64,000 bases of DNA, from positions 26,626-90,625 of the forward strand of contig NZ_KB903821.1 in the NCBI RefSeq assembly GCF_000379825.1, written 5' to 3'. The notes beneath the pieces were generated by a model. It had not been told where the DNA came from. It searched no databases and worked only from the letters and a program-made list of their open reading frames with translations. Positions 8,043 through 17,306 of the stretch are shown here, piece after piece; the first letter of the stretch is position 1, and each line of letters starts with the position of its first letter. Source of the DNA: Longispora albida DSM 44784 (GTDB taxonomy: Bacteria; Actinomycetota; Actinomycetes; Mycobacteriales; Micromonosporaceae). Made by a program: the position numbers and the translations under genes.

Positions 8043-10715
8043 TCAGTGGCCGGCGGCGGCCCAGGTGGTGCCATGTCCTACGGAGACCTCAAGTGGCACT
8101 GCCAGGTCATACGCCGCCCCCATCTCCCTCCGCACCAGCTCCTCCGTCGCCGCCAGCTCGCCCGGCGCCACCTCGAAGATGAGCTCGTCGTGGACCTGGA
8201 GCAGCATCCGCGAGGCCAGGCCGGCCTCCTGGAGCGCCTTGTCGACCCGGAGCATCGCGACCTTGATGATGTCGGCGGCGCTGCCCTGGATCGGGGCGTT
8301 GAGGGCCATCCGCTCGGCCATCTCGCGGCGCTGGCGGTTGTCGCTGTTGAGGTCCGGCAGGTAGCGGCGGCGGCCGAGCACCGTCTCGGTGTAGCCGTCC
8401 TTGCCTGCCTGGCGGACGATCCGCTGGAGGTAGTCGCGGACCCCGCCGAACCGCTCGAAATACCCGTCCATGAGGACCTGGGCCTCGCCCGGGGTGATGC
8501 CGAGCTGCTGGGACAGGCCGTAGGCCGACAGCCCGTACGCGAGGCCGTAGGACATGGCCTTGATCCGGCGGCGGTGCTCCGCGGTGATGTCCTCGGTCTC
8601 GAAGACGCGGCGGGCGACCGTGGTGTGCAGGTCCTCGCCGGAGTGGAAGGCGGCGATCAGGTCGGCGTCCTCCGACAGGTGGGCCATGATCCGCATCTCG
8701 ATCTGGCTGTAGTCGGCGGTCAGCAGGGTCTCGTAGCCCCCGCCGACGACGAAGGCCCGCCGGATCCGCCGGCCCTCCTCCGTGCGGATCGGGATGTTCT
8801 GCAGATTCGGGTCCGTGGACGACAGGCGGCCGGTCGCGGCGACCGTCTGGTTGAGCGTGGTGTGGATGCGGCCGTCGTCCGACACGCTCTTCAGCAGGCC
8901 GTCCACTGTGGTCTTCAGCCGGGACACGTCACGGTGCCGGAGCAGGTGCTCCAGGATCGGGTGCTGGGTCTTCTCGTAGAGGCCCTGGAGCGCGTCGGCG
9001 TCCGTCGTGTACCCCGTCTTGATCTTCTTGGTCTTCGGCAGGCCGAGGTCCTCGAAGAGCAGCTGCTGGAGCTGCTTGGGCGAGCCGAGGTTGAACTCGC
9101 GGCCCGCCACCGCGTACGCGGACTGGGCTGCGGCCTTCACCTCGGCGGCGAAGTGCGCCTCCAGCTCCGACAGGTAGTGGGTGTCGGCGGCGATGCCGGA
9201 GCGCTCCATCGTGGCCAGCAGCACGCCGAGCGGCTGCTCCAGCTCGGTCAGCAGCGTGGCGGCCTCGCCCCGGCCTGCCAGCTCCTCCTCCAGGGCCACG
9301 GCCAGCTCGCGGGTCGCGGCGGCGCGGAGCATGAGGTGGTTCGCCTTCTCCTCGTCGCCGCCGCCGAGGCCGTCGAGGGTGAGCTGGCCGTTGCCAGCGT
9401 CCTCGGTCTTCAGCTCGCGGCCCAGGTAGCGGAGGGTCAGCTCGCCCAGCTCGTACGAGCGCTGGTCGGGGCGGGCCAGGTACGCGGCGAGGGCCGTGTC
9501 GGTCCGCAGGCCGGCCAGCGCCCAGCCGTGGGCTGCCAGGCCCCACAGGGCTGGCTTGGCGTCGTGCAGGGTCTTCGGCCTGTCCGCGTCGGACAGCCAC
9601 GCGGCCAGGGCCGCCTCGTCTGCCGGGTCGAGCTGCTCGGTGGCGAACCAGGCCGAGCGCTCGGGGCCGGAGATCGCGATGGCCTCGATGCTGCCAGTAC
9701 CCCGGGCGAAGGTGCCGGTCAGCGCCAGGCCCGCTGGCTCGGCGCCGAGGCCGGACAGCCAGCCGGCCAGCTCGCCGGAACCGAGGACGGTGCCGTCCAC
9801 CGCGTCCATCGCGTCGCCCTGCGGGGCAGCGGTGACCGAGGAGCCGGTGATCTGCGCCCAGCGGTCGCGGAGCACCCGGAACTGGAGCGTGTCGAAGACC
9901 CGCTCGACCTCGGGCGCGTTGCCGCCGGACCAGGCCAGCTCGTCGACGGCCACCGGAAGAGTCAGGTCGTTGAGCAGCCTGTTCAGCGTGTGGTTGCGGA
10001 TGACGCCCGGCAGGTGCTCGCGGAGGCTCTCGCCGGCCTTGCCCTTGATCTCGTCGGCGCGGGCGACGATGTTCTCCAGCCCGTCGTACTGCGTGATCCA
10101 CTTCGCGGCGGTCTTCGGGCCGACACCGGGCACGCCGGGCAGGTTGTCGCTGCTCTCGCCGACGAGGGCGGCCAGATCCCTGTACCGCTCCGGTGGCACG
10201 CCGTACTTCTCCTGCACGGCGGCCGGGGTCATCCGGGCCAGGTCGGAGACGCCCTTCTTCGGGTAGAGGATCGTGACCCGGTCGGTGACCAGCTGGAGCG
10301 CGTCACGGTCGCCGCTCGCGATCAGGACCTCGTCGAAGCCGGCCGCGCTGGCCATCGTGGCCAGGGTGGCCAGGACGTCGTCGGCCTCGAACCCCGGCAT
10401 CTCGACGAACGGGATGTTCAGCGCGGTCAGCACCTCGTGGATCAGGCTGACCTGGCCCTTGAACTCGCCGGGGGTCTCCGAGCGGCCGGCCTTGTACTCC
10501 GGATACTGCTCGGTGCGGAACGACTGGCGGGACACGTCGAAGGCCACGCCGACGTGGCTCGGCTTCTCGTCACGGATCAGGTTGATCAGCATCGAGGTGA
10601 AGCCATACACCGCGTTGGTGGGCTGGCCCGTGGTGGTCGCGAAGTTCTCCACCGGCAGGGCGAAGAAAGCCCGGTATGCGAGCGAGTGTCCGTCGAGGAG
10701 CAGCAGCCGATTCAC
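8043..10715 (-). CDS. polA: DNA polymerase I
   Basis: The 890-aa repair polymerase. The N-terminal 5'-3' exonuclease domain (1-~310) contains LLLLDGHSLAYRAFFALP, PGFEADDVLATLA, IASGDRDALQLV and GVPGVGPKTAAKWI. The middle 3'-5' exonuclease-like domain lacks the usual Asp/Glu metal ligands, as in other actinobacterial Pol I. The polymerase domain has LLTADYSQIEMRIMAHLS (motif A), RRRIKAMSYGLAYGL (motif B) and LLQVHDELIFEV (motif C). The GTG at 10713-10715 gives MNRLLLLDG at the usual family start. The hairpin element immediately downstream probably terminates the transcript. Confidence 0.98.
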   Translation of the reverse strand: MNRLLLLDGHSLAYRAFFALPVENFATTTGQPTNAVYGFTSMLINLIRDEKPSHVGVAFDVSRQSFRTEQYPEYKAGRSETPGEFKGQVSLIHEVLTALNIPFVEMPGFEADDVLATLATMASAAGFDEVLIASGDRDALQLVTDRVTILYPKKGVSDLARMTPAAVQEKYGVPPERYRDLAALVGESSDNLPGVPGVGPKTAAKWITQYDGLENIVARADEIKGKAGESLREHLPGVIRNHTLNRLLNDLTLPVAVDELAWSGGNAPEVERVFDTLQFRVLRDRWAQITGSSVTAAPQGDAMDAVDGTVLGSGELAGWLSGLGAEPAGLALTGTFARGTGSIEAIAISGPERSAWFATEQLDPADEAALAAWLSDADRPKTLHDAKPALWGLAAHGWALAGLRTDTALAAYLARPDQRSYELGELTLRYLGRELKTEDAGNGQLTLDGLGGGDEEKANHLMLRAAATRELAVALEEELAGRGEAATLLTELEQPLGVLLATMERSGIAADTHYLSELEAHFAAEVKAAAQSAYAVAGREFNLGSPKQLQQLLFEDLGLPKTKKIKTGYTTDADALQGLYEKTQHPILEHLLRHRDVSRLKTTVDGLLKSVSDDGRIHTTLNQTVAATGRLSSTDPNLQNIPIRTEEGRRIRRAFVVGGGYETLLTADYSQIEMRIMAHLSEDADLIAAFHSGEDLHTTVARRVFETEDITAEHRRRIKAMSYGLAYGLSAYGLSQQLGITPGEAQVLMDGYFERFGGVRDYLQRIVRQAGKDGYTETVLGRRRYLPDLNSDNRQRREMAERMALNAPIQGSAADIIKVAMLRVDKALQEAGLASRMLLQVHDELIFEVAPGELAATEELVRREMGAAYDLAVPLEVSVGHGTTWAAAGH

Positions 10716-10827
10716 GCAGTGAAGCCTAGTGGCTGGGTACGACAAAACCACTCATGGGGCCACGGGGGCGTGCGGGACGACTGCGCCCGGAGGGCGCGGG
10801 GCTCCGCCGCACGGGGGCACACGGGAA

Positions 10828-10854
10828 GTGGCCGCGAACTGGGTTCGCGGCCAC
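10828..10854 (-). terminator. Terminator hairpin after the amino-acid ABC operon
   Basis: A 12-bp perfect stem, GTGGCCGCGAAC (10828-10839) with GTTCGCGGCCAC (10843-10854), lies 20 bases past the stop of the ATP-binding gene. There is no clear T-run on the minus strand. Confidence 0.6.
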
Positions 10855-10873
10855 CGGTACAAAATGAGGGGTT

Positions 10874-11635
10874 TTACAGCACTTTGGAGAGGAAGGCCTT
10901 GGTGCGCTCGTGCTGCGGGTTGGCGATCACCTCGCGTGGCGGGCCGGACTCCACGACCACCCCGCCGTCCATGAAGACCAGCGAGTCGCCGACCTCCCTG
11001 GCGAAGCCGATCTCGTGCGTCACGACCATCATCGTCATCCCGGAACGGGCCAGGTCACGCATGACGTCGAGGACCTCGCCGACGAGTTCCGGGTCGAGCG
11101 CGCTGGTCGGCTCGTCGAAGAGCATGACCTTCGGCTCCATCGCGAGCGCGCGGGCGATCGCGACGCGCTGCTGCTGGCCGCCGGACAGCTGCACCGGATA
11201 GGCGCCGCCACGGTCGCCGAGGCCGACCCGGTCGAGCAGCTCCTGCGCGCGGGCCTTCACGGCGGCCCTGGATTTGCCCAGCACCTGCACCGGGCCCTCC
11301 ATGACGTTCTCCAGGGCCGTGAAGTGCGGGAACAGGTTGAAGCGCTGGAAGACCATGCCGATGTCACGGCGCTGGGCGGCGATCTCCTTCTCGCGCAGCT
11401 CGTAGAGCTTGCTGCCGCGCTGCTGGTAGCCGATGAGCCTGCCGTCGACCGAGATGCGGCCGGCGTTGACCTTCTCCAGGTGGTTGACGCAGCGCAGCAG
11501 AGTCGACTTGCCGGAGCCCGACGGGCCGAGGACGCAGCAGACCTCGCCGGTCCTCACCTCGAGGTCGATGCCGCGCAGCACCTCGTTCGTGCCGAAGCGC
11601 TTGTGCACGCCCTCGATCTTGATCATCGCGGTCAT
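10874..11635 (-). CDS. Polar amino-acid ABC transporter, ATP-binding protein
   Basis: A 253-aa ATPase of the GlnQ/ArtP type that powers uptake of a polar amino acid at the membrane. It shows Walker [21 protein letters not shown]-loop [11 protein letters not shown], signature [16 protein letters not shown], Walker [15 protein letters not shown] and H-loop [11 protein letters not shown]. The ATG at 11633-11635 overlaps the permease stop (ATGA), so translation is coupled. It is the last gene of a three-gene operon (binding protein, permease, ATPase). The substrate could be Glu, Gln, Arg or similar and cannot be decided here. Confidence 0.95.
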   Translation of the reverse strand: MTAMIKIEGVHKRFGTNEVLRGIDLEVRTGEVCCVLGPSGSGKSTLLRCVNHLEKVNAGRISVDGRLIGYQQRGSKLYELREKEIAAQRRDIGMVFQRFNLFPHFTALENVMEGPVQVLGKSRAAVKARAQELLDRVGLGDRGGAYPVQLSGGQQQRVAIARALAMEPKVMLFDEPTSALDPELVGEVLDVMRDLARSGMTMMVVTHEIGFAREVGDSLVFMDGGVVVESGPPREVIANPQHERTKAFLSKVL

Positions 11636-12564
11636 CGCTGCACTCCCCTGACCCGGCCGGCCGAGAACTTCCGCTCGAGGAAGTACTGGAACACCATCAG
11701 CACGCTCGCCAGGAACAGGTAGTAGAGCGCGGCGGCGATCAGCATCGGGAACACGTTGAACGTCCGGTGACCGACCGCGCTGAGCTGGTAGAACAACTCG
11801 ACGGTCAGCGGGGCGAACGCGAGCAGGGACGTGTCCTTCAGCATCGCGATCGTCTCGTTGCCGGTCGGCGGGATGATCACGCGCATGGCCTGCGGCAGGA
11901 CGATCCGGCGGAGGATCTGGCCCCGGGTCATGCCCAGCGCCGAGGCCGCCTCGCCCTGGCCCTCGTCGACCGACTGGATGCCCGCCCGGACGATCTCGGC
12001 CATGTACGCGGCCTCCGACAGCCCCAGGGCCAGCATGCCCGCCACGAACGCCGTGAGCACGGTGTGCGCGTCGAAGCCGAACAGCCGGGCCCTGAAGTCC
12101 TCGATCCCGAACAGCCAGCCGAGCTGCTCGTCGAACGGCAGCCCGAACTCGATCCGCTTCCACAGCGTGCCGAGGCCGGCGAACAGGATGATCAGCACGA
12201 CCCGGGGCATCGCGCGGAACACCCAGGTGAAGACCCAGGCGGCGCCGGACAGCACCGGGTTCGGCGAGAGGCGCATGATCGCGACGATGACGCCGACGAC
12301 GATGCCGATGGTCATCGCGATCACCGTGCCGGCCAGGGTGCCCTTGAGCAGGCCCTCGATCACCGGCGGCCGGAAGGCGTTGTCGATCATGAACGGCCAG
12401 TCGAAGGCCGGGTTCGTCGCGGCCAGGTGGACGAACTGGGCGGTCAGCACCGCCAGCACGGCGACTGCCACCCACCGCCAGGGGTGCCGGACAGGCACCA
12501 CCGTCATCGGGGCCTGCGCCTCCGGTGACGACGGTGCCGGATCCGGGTTGAGCTCCTTGCTCAT
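11632..12564 (-). CDS. Polar amino-acid ABC transporter, permease
   Basis: A 310-aa inner-membrane permease of the HisM/GlnP family. Hydrophobic segments start near residue 30, and the cytoplasmic EAA loop reads [20 protein letters not shown] (about 215-234), the contact site for the ATPase. Only one permease is encoded, so it probably works as a homodimer. Its ATG (12562-12564) shares one base with the stop of the binding-protein gene (TGATG), and its own stop overlaps the ATPase start, so all three genes are tightly coupled. Confidence 0.94.
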   Translation of the reverse strand: MSKELNPDPAPSSPEAQAPMTVVPVRHPWRWVAVAVLAVLTAQFVHLAATNPAFDWPFMIDNAFRPPVIEGLLKGTLAGTVIAMTIGIVVGVIVAIMRLSPNPVLSGAAWVFTWVFRAMPRVVLIILFAGLGTLWKRIEFGLPFDEQLGWLFGIEDFRARLFGFDAHTVLTAFVAGMLALGLSEAAYMAEIVRAGIQSVDEGQGEAASALGMTRGQILRRIVLPQAMRVIIPPTGNETIAMLKDTSLLAFAPLTVELFYQLSAVGHRTFNVFPMLIAAALYYLFLASVLMVFQYFLERKFSAGRVRGVQR

Positions 12565-13475
12565 CAGGGGTTGATCCCCGGCGTGCCGCTCAGAGCGCCG
12601 TCCTGCACGTTCCACTTCTTGAGGATCTCCGTGTACGTGCCGTCGGCGATCAGGGCCTTCAGCGCGCCCTGGATGGCCTCAGCGAACTCCTTCTGGTCCT
12701 TGTTCAGGACGTAGCCGTACGGCGCGGAGTCGTAGACCTTGCCCAGCAGCTCCAGCTTGCCGCTCGTGGCCCGGACGGCGTCGACGCACACCGGCGAGTC
12801 GGCGAGCATCGCGTCGTGCTTGCCGGAGGCGACGGCGGCGGTGGCCTCGGACTGCTTCTGGTACGGCGCGACCTTGATCTCCGGCTTGCCGGCGTCCTTG
12901 CACGCCTTCTGCTTCTTCGGCAGGTCCTCGGTCTCCTGGACCGTACCCGTCTGCACGGCGATGCTCTTGCCGCACGCGTCGTCCGGGTTGATCTTGTTCG
13001 GGTTGCCCTTGACGGTCACCCACTGCGTACCGGCGCTGAAGTAGCTCACCATCAGCGAGTTCTTCTTACGGTCGTCGTTGATCGTGAACGACGACACGCC
13101 GGCCTCGTACTTGCCCGACTGCACGCCGGGGATGATGTCGTCGAACGCGCTCGTCGTCCACTCGGTCTTCAGCCCGAGCTTCGTGGCCACCGCGTTGAAC
13201 AGGTCGACGTCGAAACCGACCACCGTCTTGCCGTCGGTGTCCAGGAACTCGTTCGGCGGGTACGTCGAGTCCACGCCGATCGAGATCTTGCCGTCTTCCT
13301 TGATCTTCGCCGGTACCTTGCCGGCCAGCGCGTCGTCCTTCGTCACCTGCTTGACGGAAGCGCTCGGGTTCGGCGCTGCCGAGTTCGAGTCCTCCTTCTT
13401 CTCGCCACACGCGGCGAGCCCGGCGGCCAGCGCCACGGCGCCCATGATGGCCAGTGCGGTACGTCCCTTGCCCAC
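12564..13475 (-). CDS. Polar amino-acid ABC transporter, substrate-binding lipoprotein
   Basis: A 303-aa SBP_bac_3 family protein, exported and lipidated. The signal peptide ends in the lipobox LAAC ([13 protein letters not shown]), after which a Ser/Pro linker begins. Family signatures are [37 protein letters not shown] and a C-terminal [11 protein letters not shown]. The GTG at 13473-13475 follows GAGGAGGAGAGC, a strong ribosome-binding site. The first gene of the operon, it would deliver ligand to the permease and ATPase encoded downstream. Confidence 0.95.
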   Translation of the reverse strand: MGKGRTALAIMGAVALAAGLAACGEKKEDSNSAAPNPSASVKQVTKDDALAGKVPAKIKEDGKISIGVDSTYPPNEFLDTDGKTVVGFDVDLFNAVATKLGLKTEWTTSAFDDIIPGVQSGKYEAGVSSFTINDDRKKNSLMVSYFSAGTQWVTVKGNPNKINPDDACGKSIAVQTGTVQETEDLPKKQKACKDAGKPEIKVAPYQKQSEATAAVASGKHDAMLADSPVCVDAVRATSGKLELLGKVYDSAPYGYVLNKDQKEFAEAIQGALKALIADGTYTEILKKWNVQDGALSGTPGINP

Positions 13476-13534
13476 GTCGCTCTCCTCCTCCACAACGGGT
13501 ACGCCACCCGGCAGGGGGTCCGGGCAGCGTGACC

Positions 13535-13570
13535 GGATGCCCCGGTCATGACAGCACAACCGGGGCATCC
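13535..13570 (-). terminator. Terminator hairpin after livF
   Basis: GGATGCCCCGGT (13535-13546) pairs with ACCGGGGCATCC (13559-13570) around a 12-nt loop, 6 bases past the livF stop. It separates the branched-chain operon from the polar amino-acid operon. Confidence 0.65.
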
Positions 13571-13576
13571 GCTGGT

Positions 13577-14287
13577 TCAGGCCACGCCCAGGTACGCGTC
13601 CTTGACCTTCGGGTCGACGAGCAGCTCGGCGCCCGTACCGGTCTTGACGATCTGACCTGTCTCCAGCACGTACGCGCGGTGGGCACGCGAGAGTGCCTGC
13701 TGCGCGTTCTGCTCGACCAGCAGGATCGTGGTGCCCTGCTGGTTGATCTCTTCGATGATGGTGAAGATCTGCTGGATGAGGAGCGGGGCCAGGCCCATGC
13801 TCGGCTCGTCCAGCAGCAGGAGCTTCGGCCGGGCCATCAGCGCGCGGCCGATGGCGAGCATCTGCTGCTCACCGCCGGACATCGTGCCGCCGACCTGCTT
13901 GCGCCGCTCGGACAGCCGGGGGAAGAGCCCGAAGACGCGCTCCAGGTCCTCCTTGATCCCGGCGCGGTCCTTGCGGGTGTAGCAGCCCATGTCGAGGTTC
14001 TCCAGGACCGTCATGCCGGGGAAGATGCCCCGGCCCTCCGGCGACTGGCTGATCCCCCGGACCACCCGGCGGTCGGCGCGTTCCCTGGTGATGTCGTGCC
14101 CCGCGAACCGGATCTTGCCGGACGAGGGCATCCGCAGCCCGGAGATGGCCCGCATCGTCGTGGACTTGCCGGCCCCGTTCGCGCCGATCAGCGCGACGAT
14201 CTCGCCCTCGCCGACCTCGATGCTGATGCCGTGCAGGGCCTGGATCCGGCCGTAGTGCAGCGACAGGTTCTCGATCTCAAGCAGCAT
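13577..14287 (-). CDS. livF: Branched-chain amino-acid ABC transporter ATPase LivF
   Basis: A 236-aa ATPase, one of two in the branched-chain amino-acid importer. Walker A is ALIGANGAGKSTTMRAISGL, the signature is MSGGEQQMLAIGRALM, and Walker B is KLLLLDEPSMGLAP. The LivF hallmark SQSPEGRGIFPGMTVLENLD is present. It is the last gene of the operon; its start overlaps the livG end by 11 bases. Confidence 0.95.
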   Translation of the reverse strand: MLLEIENLSLHYGRIQALHGISIEVGEGEIVALIGANGAGKSTTMRAISGLRMPSSGKIRFAGHDITRERADRRVVRGISQSPEGRGIFPGMTVLENLDMGCYTRKDRAGIKEDLERVFGLFPRLSERRKQVGGTMSGGEQQMLAIGRALMARPKLLLLDEPSMGLAPLLIQQIFTIIEEINQQGTTILLVEQNAQQALSRAHRAYVLETGQIVKTGTGAELLVDPKVKDAYLGVA

Positions 14288-15134
14288 CTTGCGGCACCCC
14301 CAGGTACGCGGCGATCACCTTCGGGTTCTCCCGGACCTCCGCCGGGCTGCCCTCGGCGATCTTCTTCCCGAACTCCAGCACGACCAGCCGGTCGGTGACC
14401 CCCATGACCAGGCGCATGTCGTGCTCGATCAGCAGCACGGTCAGCCCGAGGTCACGGATCTTGCGGATCAGCTCCAGCAGCCTGGCCTTCTCCGCCGGGT
14501 TGAAGCCGGCGGCCGGCTCGTCCAGGCAGAGCAGCTTCGGCTCGGTGGCCAGCGCGCGGGCGATCTCCAGCCGGCGCTGGTCGCCGTAGGAGAGGTTCTT
14601 GGCCTGCGCGTCGGCGTGACCCTCGATGCCCACGAAGGACAGCAGGTCGAGGGCCTTGGCCCGGGCGGCACGCTCCTCGGCGATGTGCCGGGAGACGCCG
14701 AACGTCAGGGCGAAGGTCCGCCGCCAGCCCGACTCGGGCAGGGTGTGTGCCTCCGCCTTGACCCTCGGCAGCCGGAACAGCGCCCCGACCACGCTCGTCT
14801 TGTGCCGGGCGTCGGTGCCGACCAGCACGTTCTCCAGGGCTGTCATCTCGGGGAACAGCCGGATGTTCTGGAACGTCCTGGCGATGCCCAGCCGGGTGAT
14901 GGCGTACTTCGCCCGGCCGCTCACCCGCTCCCCGTCGAAGGTGACCTCGCCGGCGGTCGGCTTGAACACGCCGGTCATCACGTTGAAGCAGGTGGTCTTG
15001 CCTGCGCCGTTCGGGCCGATCAGGCCGAGGATCTCGCCCCGGCGCACCTCGAAGTCCACCCCGTCGAGGGCTGTGACGCCGCCGAACCTGAGGGTGACGT
15101 TGTCGACCTTGAGGAGAGTGTCCGACATGGTCAT
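14277..15134 (-). CDS. livG: Branched-chain amino-acid ABC transporter ATPase LivG
   Basis: A 285-aa ATPase, partner of LivF. Walker A is GLIGPNGAGKTTCFNVMTGV, followed by the LivG-specific GIARTFQNIRLFPEMTALEN. The signature is LSYGDQRRLEIARALA (the LivG variant), Walker B is KLLCLDEPAAGFNP, and the H-loop is TVLLIEHDMRLVMGV. The C-terminal VIAAYLGV motif is typical. The ATG at 15132-15134 overlaps the livM stop by the ATGA arrangement. Confidence 0.95.
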   Translation of the reverse strand: MTMSDTLLKVDNVTLRFGGVTALDGVDFEVRRGEILGLIGPNGAGKTTCFNVMTGVFKPTAGEVTFDGERVSGRAKYAITRLGIARTFQNIRLFPEMTALENVLVGTDARHKTSVVGALFRLPRVKAEAHTLPESGWRRTFALTFGVSRHIAEERAARAKALDLLSFVGIEGHADAQAKNLSYGDQRRLEIARALATEPKLLCLDEPAAGFNPAEKARLLELIRKIRDLGLTVLLIEHDMRLVMGVTDRLVVLEFGKKIAEGSPAEVRENPKVIAAYLGVPQDAA

Positions 15135-16273
15135 ACGGGCACCTCTTCCTTGGCAGCCGCGGGCGGCTGGGAGCTGCGATACCGCTTGGGCAGCAGGCCC
15201 TGTGGCCGGAAAGTCATGATCACGATGAGGGCGAGGCCGAACAGCAGCAGCCGGTACTCGGTGAAGTTGATCCGCTCGCCGTCGATCGTGATGTTGAAGT
15301 CCTGCAGCTTGAACGGCAGGTACCACACCAGGATCGCGCCCAGCGTGACCCCGGCCAGGTTGCCGGAGCCGCCGATCACGACCATCGCCACGAACAGGAT
15401 CGACGTCATCAGCTCGAAGCTGCCGGAACTCATGAAGTTCTGCTTGCCGGCGAAGATCGCGCCGGACAGGCCGCCGAGGGCAGCGCCGATCGCGAACGCC
15501 CACAGCTTGAACCGGAACGCCTGCACGCCCATGATCTCGGCGGCGTCCTCGTCCTCCCGGATCGCCAGCCACGCCCGGCCGACCCGGCTGTGCTCGATCC
15601 GGCGGGCCGCCCACATGCAGACGATCACCAGGACGAGGGTCAGCCAGTACCAGCCGAGGCTGGTCACCGGGCCGAACATGTCCAGGCCGGTCCACTCGGA
15701 GTTGACGCCGGCCGGCCACTTGCCCGGCGGGTACGGGATCTCGGCGATGCCGCGCGGCCCGTTCGTCAGGGCGTCGCCCTTCTCGGCGATGAGCCGGATG
15801 AGCTCACCGAAGCCGAGGGTCACGATCGCCAGGTAGTCGCCGCGTACCCGCAGCGTCGGCCAGCCCAGCAGCACGCCGGAGAGCATCGTCAGCGCGATGG
15901 CGATCGGCACGCACACCAGCCACGGGTACTTCGTGGCCAGCACGGACTGCGGCGAGCCGAACAGCGCCACGCTGTACGCCCCGACCGCGAAGAAGCCGAT
16001 GTACCCGAGGTCGAGCAGCCCGGCCAGGCCGATCACGACGTTGAGGCCGACGGCGACGAGCACGTAGATGGCGACCGTCCACAGCACGGTGGTGAAGTCG
16101 GTCTCCACGGTCCGGAAGAACGGGATGTTGATCCGGGGCAGCGCGAAGAGGAAGACCACGAAGGCCAGGCCGAACGCGATCCGCCACGGCTTCGGCAGCG
16201 CGTGCCACCGGTCGCCGATCCCGCTCAGGAAGCCCAGGCGCCTGTTGTCGAGGGCCCGCAGTTTGCTCATCAT
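15131..16273 (-). CDS. livM: Branched-chain amino-acid ABC transporter permease LivM
   Basis: A 380-aa permease with about 9-10 membrane segments. Family signatures include VGLNVVIGLAGLLDLGYIGF, AVGAYSVALF, LRVRGDYLAIVTLGFGELIR and the coupling loop AWLAIREDEDAAEIMGVQAF. A long hydrophilic N-terminus (1-~30) precedes the first segment. It starts with ATGATG at 16268-16273, overlapping the livH stop; I use the first. Confidence 0.94.
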   Translation of the reverse strand: MMSKLRALDNRRLGFLSGIGDRWHALPKPWRIAFGLAFVVFLFALPRINIPFFRTVETDFTTVLWTVAIYVLVAVGLNVVIGLAGLLDLGYIGFFAVGAYSVALFGSPQSVLATKYPWLVCVPIAIALTMLSGVLLGWPTLRVRGDYLAIVTLGFGELIRLIAEKGDALTNGPRGIAEIPYPPGKWPAGVNSEWTGLDMFGPVTSLGWYWLTLVLVIVCMWAARRIEHSRVGRAWLAIREDEDAAEIMGVQAFRFKLWAFAIGAALGGLSGAIFAGKQNFMSSGSFELMTSILFVAMVVIGGSGNLAGVTLGAILVWYLPFKLQDFNITIDGERINFTEYRLLLFGLALIVIMTFRPQGLLPKRYRSSQPPAAAKEEVPV

Positions 16274-17220
16274 GCCCGCGCCCTCCCCAGCGACTCACCG
16301 AGCAGGCCGGTCGGGCGGAACATGAGGATGACGACCAGGACCACGAAGGCCGTGGCGTCGATCCACTTGTCGCCGATGAGGCCGGCACCCCAGTTCTCCA
16401 CGACACCCAGCAGCAGGCCGCCGAGCAGCGCGCCGCGCAGGTTGCCGATCCCGCCGAGGACGGCGGCCGCGAAGGCCTTGACGCCGAGCAGGAAGCCGGC
16501 GTCGTACTTCGTCGAGCCGACCTTGATCATGTAGAGCAGGGCAGCGCCGCCGGCCATGATGCCGCCGAGCATGAAGATCATCAGGATGATCCGGTCCCGG
16601 TTGACACCCATCAGCGCCGCGGCGTCCGGGTTCTGGGCGACGGCACGCACGCCACGCCCGGCCCGGGTCCTGTTGATGAACTGGTCGAGCAGCAGCATCA
16701 TGCCGATCGCGGCCCCGACCACCAGGAGCTGCACGTTGTCGACGGAGGTACCGAAGATCGTGAACACCTCCTTCGGCTGGATCAGGGTCATCGCGCCCAT
16801 CGGCTTGCGCTTGACCAGCAGGCCGACGGCCTCGGAGAGGACCACGGAGGCACCGATCGCCGTGATCAGGAAGATCAGCGACGGCGGGTTCTTCGGCCGC
16901 AGCGGGCGGTAGGCCACCCGCTCCACCAGCATGGCGGTGGCTGCCGAGGCCAGGGCGGCGGCGATCAGGCCGACCGCGAAGAGGAGCACCACCGAGCCGA
17001 GGCCCGAGGGGTGCGCGTCGCGACCGTAGCCGATCGCGGTCCAGGCGATCGGGACCGCGAAGGTACCGATCATGAACACTTCGGAGTGCGCGAAGTTGAT
17101 CAGCCGCAGCACGCCGTATACGAGTGTGTAGCCCAGCGCGACCAGGGCGTAGATGGCGCCCTGGGTCAGCCCCCCGACCGTCAGGCTCCAGAAATTGTCC
17201 AGCCAATACTCAAACTGCAC
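16270..17220 (-). CDS. livH: Branched-chain amino-acid ABC transporter permease LivH
   Basis: A 316-aa permease with about 8 membrane segments. Typical motifs are GLTQGAIYALVALGYTLVYG, LINFAHSEVFMIG and the coupling loop RAVAQNPDAAALMGVNRDRI. The GTG at 17218-17220 gives MQFEYWLDNFWSLT and has GGGGGT at ribosome-binding distance; the open frame extends to 17610 only through livK antiphase sequence. A strong hairpin (17253-17277) stands between livK and this gene. Confidence 0.94.
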   Translation of the reverse strand: MQFEYWLDNFWSLTVGGLTQGAIYALVALGYTLVYGVLRLINFAHSEVFMIGTFAVPIAWTAIGYGRDAHPSGLGSVVLLFAVGLIAAALASAATAMLVERVAYRPLRPKNPPSLIFLITAIGASVVLSEAVGLLVKRKPMGAMTLIQPKEVFTIFGTSVDNVQLLVVGAAIGMMLLLDQFINRTRAGRGVRAVAQNPDAAALMGVNRDRIILMIFMLGGIMAGGAALLYMIKVGSTKYDAGFLLGVKAFAAAVLGGIGNLRGALLGGLLLGVVENWGAGLIGDKWIDATAFVVLVVILMFRPTGLLGESLGRARA

Positions 17221-17252
17221 AGCGAGACCCCCACCGGATCGTTCTATGGACC

Positions 17253-17277
17253 GGCCGGGGGCACCGAGCCCCCGGCC
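17253..17277 (-). promoter_or_regulatory. Intercistronic hairpin between livK and livH
   Basis: GGCCGGGGGC (17253-17262) pairs with GCCCCCGGCC (17268-17277) around a 5-nt loop. No T-run follows. Such stems after binding-protein genes commonly stabilise the upstream mRNA or stop part of the transcripts, giving more binding protein than permease; that role is inferred here. Confidence 0.55.
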
Positions 17278-17306
17278 AGCCTTTCCGTACCTAGTTACCC
17301 CCTGGG